In this document: positions 1 to 6,900 of the stretch, one piece after another
Layout of the letters: every line of letters starts with the position of its first letter
Position numbering within the stretch: the stretch's first letter is position 1
Assembly (NCBI GenBank): GCA_036244855.1
Contig: BQKZ01010501.1
Coordinates: 8,129-18,347, forward strand
Origin: Temnopleurus reevesii
Taxonomy: Eukaryota; Echinodermata; Echinoidea; Temnopleuroida; Temnopleuridae
Length of the DNA: 10,219 nt
Direction: 5' to 3'
Program-made: the position numbers and the translations under genes
Notes under the pieces: generated by a model
What the model was told of the DNA's origin: nothing
What the model saw: the letters and a program-made list of their open reading frames with translations, nothing else
Databases searched by the model: none

Positions 1-19
1 TCCATAATGATAATAATAG

Positions 20-187
20 TAAGGGGGTGTTGCTCAAAATCAACTGCAAATCAACTGCAACTTTGCAAATTGTAACGCGCACTGTATGCGCATTTAACAA
101 AACACGCATGAAACAATGATTTTGATTGGCGCGTTCCGATCAACTGCAACTTGCGATCAATTGCAACTTTTGGGCAACACCCCCTAA
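20..187. mobile_element. PIF/Harbinger-like miniature inverted-repeat element
   Basis: The element spans 23-184 (162 bases). It starts GGGGGTGTTGCTCAAAA and ends with the complement, TTTTGGGCAACACCCCC, giving 17-base terminal repeats with one mismatch. It is flanked on both sides by TAA (20-22 and 185-187). G-rich ends of the form GGG..TGTT and a three-base TWA duplication are typical of PIF/Harbinger transposons. Inside, the motif ATCAACTGCAA or ATCAATTGCAA recurs at 39, 50, 139 and 156, possibly as transposase-binding repeats. There is no coding capacity, so it would have been moved in trans. Confidence 0.75.
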
Positions 188-777
188 GTCTTGTTTATCA
201 AGGGTAGCTGCTTCAATTTTTACTCCAACTGTTCTCCCAGCAGATTAAACATTTTAATATCCCCGATTATTGGCTTCTAGCAGGCATTCATGCATAGCAA
301 ATATGCACATTTTCCATTCCTTACCACAACATGGTATTTTTCATAAGGGTTCCCAATCAGGGTGGAATGCAGCACAATGTGGATGGATTGCTTGCTGAAG
401 GAAAAACTAATGCCATACGTGAAATTCAAACTGCAACTGTCTTGATGAAAGGCAAAAGTCGTAACCACTGCACCATGACGCATCTATGAATAAGTTAATT
501 TTAGAGACTCCCCATTCTTCACTTTTCCCATTCTTTATCATTTGGTCCACCAATCCCCCCCCCCCTTTTTTTTCGAGAAGTAGATGTAGCAGTTGGAAAA
601 CAAGCCTTTATTCCATTGATTAAGTTACAGACTTCTTTTTCCTGGTTTTCCTTTTCCTTTCCTATTCGCAATTAAGGTTTTGTCCTTTATCCATTTTTAT
701 GGACAGTTGGCATCCTTGTATTTTGCTTTCCTTGTGTTATATTGTCGAAATTAAATCAAATGTGAATCTAAACTTAC
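188..777. other. Intron sequence, left edge
   Basis: Intron downstream of exon h. It holds a C/T homopolymer run at 556-573 and pyrimidine-rich sequence at 630-670. On the minus strand, neither the missing C-terminal CTL exons nor any other coding match could be seen. Confidence 0.6.
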
Positions 778-943
778 TATAATTGGTATCCAGTAGTATG
801 TTACATCAGGTACTGATACCAAGTTGGAAATGAAGGAGATCTGATTGGTGAAGTAGAAGAAAGAGGCCACTCCGACTAAACCGACCACCAACAATTTTCC
901 AAACAGGAGAACGAGATCCGTCAGTTTGTTCACCACTGCAACC
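778..943 (-). CDS. SLC44A2-like: SLC44-like exon h: membrane segment [16 protein letters not shown]
   Basis: 166-base exon with acceptor taatatccag before GGTTGCAG and donor ATTATA followed by gtaagt. It encodes [20 protein letters not shown], then [15 protein letters not shown], a short loop, and YYWIPII. This matches the penultimate membrane region of SLC44 proteins, where the D-V-TDFL-F-GKLL-VG pattern is typical. The frame closes in phase 0. The final segment with the SVY-M-VDT-F-C motif and the stop codon was searched for in 1-777 and not found, so they lie beyond the left edge. Confidence 0.93.
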
Positions 944-3900
944 CTGGATATTAAAATGAAGGGAAAAAAAAAAGAAATATTGAATTAGGCTGAAAAAAAA
1001 CTTCACTTCTTTTGTCACCCTCCACCAACAATTCCTATGAAAAAGGCTTGCCTTGAACTTTTTTTCTTTACTTTTCATTCAAAACTTTTTAAAAATTCTT
1101 TTAAAAAATTTCTAAAAAGCATTGTGTATCATGACAACCTGAAATGTCACTTAAAGATGTTTATCAGCTTTTCATTCTAGGTCTTATTTTGGCACGAAAT
1201 ATGTTCCAAAACTGACAAAAATATGTATTACAAGAAAATATGACCTATCAATGTTAATTATGATAAATGGTATTCTATAACAACCAAACAATTTTGGGGG
1301 CCTTAAACGTCAAAATTTTCTAGGTGAATTTGTGATTTTCAAAGATTATATCATCTGTTGAAATAAGTGTGACTCCAGTAAACTTCTTTGATACCATTTA
1401 TACAGGGAATATTTTTCCTGGTACCGCATTGCACATTGTTATGCTTTTTAGGAGGATAGCTCTACAAAGTTTGCTCTGTTTGGCAACTTTTTCACATAGG
1501 ACTGTACAGTAAAGTATTGAAAATATTTCCTCAATATCTGAAACTGCTTCTTGAATGTGAAAAAGTGAAGTTATTCCCTGTTATAGATTTCAAGAATTAA
1601 AAAACTCGATAAAATATTACTAATATCTCTCCGTCATTATCTCTGTACTTTTTTTTTTTTTCTGTTTTCATGATGTTTTTTTTTTTTTATTTGTATGTTT
1701 TATTGAAATAAATCAACAGAATTACAATATTTACACATAATTCAAGATGATTGGATATTATAACAAATTAACACAATAAAATAGGAAACAAGAGTAAGAT
1801 AAATAAAGAAGAATAAGATAGTGAAAATAGTATTTATAATTTTCAATAAAAAAAACCTGTGAGAACATTATCTCTGTACTTTGTAAAGTTACTATCCTTT
1901 CCTTTCCTAGTCTTACAATCTTTGGGGTGTAATTAATCACTATAATATTTCAAAATCCTCATTTACCTGACAATATTCCTCATGAGAAGAAAGAAGGCGT
2001 TCTTAGCCGAGGTGCAGAAGTTCTTCCCATAGATTGCGATCTGAAAAAGAGGTATATACAAAAAAAACACATGATAAATACTTGTATAATGATTGAATCG
2101 ACGCTGATGACAATGACAACAATCTGTTCAATTGCTAAAAAGTTATCGCTGTAATAAACCATTTTGAATAATTCATATTGATACATGTAATGTTGACATT
2201 CATTCTGATGGTGACGAAAACAATGATGATGGTGTTGAGGAAAACATTAGGAATGATAATACAGTCTAACCTTGTTATAATACAATAAAATACGAAGACA
2301 TAGGACCAGGAAAATTACCTTGTTATACCGAGAGCTAGTTATATCAGTGTTCTTTATAACAAGGTTTGACTGTATTATGAAGCAATCTAAATGTATATAG
2401 TGCACAGATCAATTTTGCAGAGTGCTTGAACATTATGGTATTATCATTACCCAAGATTTAGCTTGACCATTGTCCAGCATGCAAATAGTGTCAGGAATGC
2501 CCATTCCTGCCAGGTTTACCAATTCATCTAACCTGGGTTTAGTGCAGCACCAAGTGGATGTCCTTGAACTTAGTATGTGATGGGCTTCGAAAGCATTTTC
2601 AAATACATTTTACTGTGTTCAATCAACATTGTTCCATTACACAAGAAATGTAAAACTTGTCTACAGTGGCTACCTGAACTGTTTCCATTGGTTGGTCATG
2701 GAATTCTTGCCACCAACAATAAGCAAAATCAAACGATATCTCACAATACTGTCGATATTGATCTCTTGGATTTGGGTGTTTTCCTGTTGGAAAACTAATG
2801 CATGTTCTATGTTTATCATTTCGGATAATCGCCAATTTTTTTTTTTTTTTTAATTATCGTCGGAGGTAGTTTGTGCTGCATTAGAAATAGTCTCTTGGAG
2901 TAACAATATCTGAAACAATGTGTAAAACACACATATTTTTTTTATCTATGATATAACCTGGCAAAAATTAATACACCTGCACGAATGTCTGCTACCTGAA
3001 GTTGGTGCCCCAACTCACATGAATTGTTCACGGTTAAAACTATATAGCGCCATCTGCGTTTCTTTGTATTTATAGTCAGTGGCGGGAACTGATTGTACAA
3101 ACTTGTACTTACCAAGATGTAGGCATTCTTGTTGAGGAACTTCATGACCTTTTCCAAGCACCAGAAGCAACATTTGAGACACTTGATGATGTACTTGACG
3201 ATTTGATTGTCAGCTTTACCTATGGGCATCAAATAAAACAAAATATAAAAACAATTATTCTTCATTTGATATGGAAATATTTATCTTACTTTAATAATAA
3301 AATTGTGCTGCTACCAGGAATTCTTGGACTGAAAGATTACTCAGAGCACTGATTAGGACATTGAAATTTGTGAAACATTATTTTGAGTAATTAGGCTCAA
3401 TGAGCATTGATCCAGCTGAGGCAGTGACTGGTGTTATACAAGAGGCTATCATCATCATTATCATCACTTTTTTTTTTAAAATAAAGCTTGAGTAAACTAT
3501 CCTGAGGAAAATGAATTTGGTTTGTTTGAAAACAAAAATCTTGCATAGTAATAAAAAATTGCTTTATGTAATACTTGAACCATATGCCTCGGTCAAACTT
3601 GCATAGGTTGAATGATCTGAGGCCTTATTTGGTTGTACAATGTACATATATTGTTCTTACGTACCCCTGATAAGTCTTCCATTATCTTCTCAAAGTCATT
3701 TTTCTGGTCCAAACAGATATGACTGTAATATTCTGTAAATGTAGTGTATACACATATGTCTATTTGGTTTATTTTTGTTAGCTTTTTTTTAACTTCTTTA
3801 GAATTGTTTTCAAATTATGTTTCTAAGAACTTCAATGATATATGAAAAAAAGGATTCAGATTAATTCTTTTTTTTTTTTTTACAAATTTCACACATCAAC

Positions 3901-6900
3901 AAGTTTTTATTCTAAAGCCCCAGTCACATAGGACCCAAGAAGCAACACGATTCACCCTGACTCGTTGTTCTGAGGCAGTTAAATGTGAATTAACAAAGAG
4001 CCGGGGTGAATCGTGTTGCTTCCGGTGTCATATGTGACCGGGGCTTTACATTTTTGAAAGATCAATGTCTACATGTCTATGGGAGTTCTAATGAATGAAA
4101 ATTTAGCAAATTCATTGCAATGAAATTTGCAAAAAAAAAAAAACAGCAAAAAGTTCAGCTTGTACAGAAACTATGCCAAGATCTTCCCATTTAGCATTTA
4201 AAAGTACTGCAATTATTTCAATAAAACATACCTTTGAGTTTGTGCTCTATGTACTCCAGTATAACTCGGATGATCTGAATGATAGCGATGATCAGAGATC
4301 CAAACGCGATTGATCCAAGATGGTACCTGAAAAAAAGTTAATTCATTTAGTTTTACTGGACAGTCCTTAGTTTTGGGGGGGATTTTTTTTTTTTGGGGGG
4401 GGGAATTGTTTTCTGTTTCCACAATTTTTCTTGGAATCTTAAATCCCTTTCTATCTTTCTTTCCATCTCTGTTTTTTTTTCTCCTAACTCTCTTTCTTTT
4501 TTACCTTTCTGCCTCTCCTTCTTAAGATTGTGTAAGTACATTTTCAACACTTTTCCACCACAACACAATTTTTTTATATTGGTTGCAACTTAATAGGCGG
4601 GTTTACTATTGATGCAAATTTGATGCATACCTCTAACACAAAGGTTGTTCTTGACAACCAGAAAGCTTGCCCGAGGCTTGCCCGACATAGCAACAAGTAA
4701 TGTATGCAAAGTGGATTCCAATTATTGTGGTCTTATTGTTATCAACAGGTCTATGGAATACCATGTAACTACGTTAAACGCACATAAATTGGAATATATA
4801 AGTAAACCCATCAATTACAACTTAATCCCCAGGGGTAACAATTGACTGTATCATCATTATCATTGTTTTCTATGATGCAGTCATTTTGTGTAATGCTAAC
4901 CAATTGTAATTCATTCATGTATTTCTCTTAATGGTATGTGCAACTCGACCAATTGGCCAGAAAGGACTCATATTTGTAAACCGTTTTGAATATATAAATC
5001 AATAAATTAATAAAAATACAATGCAAAAATTTCTTAACAAGCAACCTAGCACATGAGAATCAGCCATAACATACAAAAAAAAAATTTAATAGAAATCATT
5101 TGAAGAAAGTTGATCAGTTGTCTCACGATGTGCAAACGTAGAACGTTAGAAATCAGTTGGAAAGGAAATGTTATTTATGACATAAGAAGAGGTGTTTGAT
5201 ATTGATGATGGCTTTAAAGGTCTTATATGGGGAATCCAGGCTGGCTGTACATGAGTTGGAATGTCAGGAAAACCATGTGCAAGCTCTTGGGTTGCCAAGT
5301 ACAACCTTTGTTATACACTACCATAACCAACCTTTCATATCAGAAGGACTATATCTCTCACCTGATAGAGCGGTAGAACGGATTGAACGGTGGGTAAGCG
5401 GGGATATCCTGCTACGTCAGGCAAATCGCATGCAACCTTTCAGGTATCAAGTATAAAATTGGTTGTATACTACCCCAACTAGCCTATCAAATGACAATAA
5501 CCATGCCTCTCACCTGATAGAGCGGTAGAACGAATTGAACGGTGGGTAAGCGGGGATATCCTGCTACGTCAGGCAAATCGCATGCAACCACTCAGGTATC
5601 AAGTATAAAATTGGTTGTATACATGTACTACCCTAACTAGCCTATCGAATGACAATAACCATGCCTCTCACCTGATAGAGCGGTAGAATGACTTGAACAG
5701 TGGGAAAGCGGGAATGTCCTGCGGCTTGGTGAACGCCCAGTAGTACGATGCGAACGCCCCAGCCAGGGTGATTTGTCCCAGCGCGATCATGAAGTTTACG
5801 AGCCAGAAGAACATAAAGAGGTTATAGAACTGCAGATAGATGGTGTAACTTGGGAGAGCGTACACCTGGAAACCACAGTGCGCAGTTGTGTTGTTGCCCT
5901 GAAATGTCTGTTTGGGGGTTAAAAAAAAAGAAATAAAGACCGCCATTATGAAGTTTACAAGCCAGAAAAACATAAAAAGAGATTGTGGAACTGCAGATAG
6001 ATGGTGTAACTCAGGAGCGCGTACACCTGGAAACTACAGTGGGCTGTTGTGTTGTTACTCTGAAATGTCTGTATGGAGGTTGAAAAATAAAGACCGCCAT
6101 CATGAAGTTTACAAGCCAGAAGAACATAAAGAGGTTGTAGAACTGCAGATAGATGGCGTAACTCGGGAGTGCGTACACCTGGAAAGTACAGTGCGCAGTT
6201 GTGTTGTTGCTCTGAAATGTCTGTATGGAGGTTGAAAAAAAGAAATAAAGACCGCCATCATGAAGTTTACAGGCCTGAAGAACATAAAAAGAGGTTGTAG
6301 AACTGCAGATAGATGGTGTAATTCAGGAGAGCATAGATTTGGAAACCACAGTGCACAGTTGTGTTGTTGCTCTGAAATGTCTGTGTGGAGGAAAAAAAAT
6401 AAAGATCAACATCATGAAGTTTACAAGCCAGAAGAACATAAAGAGGTTGTAGAATTGCAGATAGATGGTGTAACTCGGGAGGGCGTAAACCTGGAAACTA
6501 CAGTGCGCAGTTGTGTTGTTGCTCTGAAATGTCTGTGTGGAGGAAAAAAAATAAAGATCAACATCATGAAGTTTACAATCCAGAAGAACATAAAGTAGTT
6601 GTAGAACTGCAGATAGATGGTGTAACTTGGGAGAGCGTACACTTGGAAACTACAGTGCACTGTTGTGTTGTTGGTCTGAAATGTCTGTATGGAGGTTGAA
6701 AAAAGAAATAAAGACCGCCATCATGAAGTTTACAGGCCAGAAGAACATAAGAGGTTGTAGAACTGCAGATAGATGGTGTAACTTGGTAAAGCGTACACCT
6801 GGAAACTACAGTGCGCAGTTGTGTTGTTGCTCTGAAATGTCTGTTTGGAAGTTGAAAAAATAAAGACCATTTTAGTTACTTGTTTATTGATTCATTTGTT

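Noticed and set aside
277..483. 68-codon minus-strand frame as the missing C-terminal exon
   Set aside because: No similarity to the conserved final CTL segment (SVY-M-VDT-F pattern) and no phase-0 acceptor feeding it.
2836..2851. Poly-T runs (here and near 1669, 3468, 3870) as retroelement tails
   Set aside because: Except for 1635-1882, none has matching direct repeats on both sides; homopolymer runs are common in this genome.
2942..3265. 107-codon open frame as a complete small protein
   Set aside because: Only its middle matches the SLC44 family and the match ends at clear splice sites; the ends are translated intron.
4900..5020. SINE or LINE tail ending in tatataaatcaataaattaa
   Set aside because: AT-rich end is suggestive, but no flanking duplication or recognisable body was found.
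5361..5409. Downstream exon d copies as mutually exclusive exons
   Set aside because: They cover only about 47 coding bases, have an in-frame TAG just upstream, and splicing them in would shift the frame.
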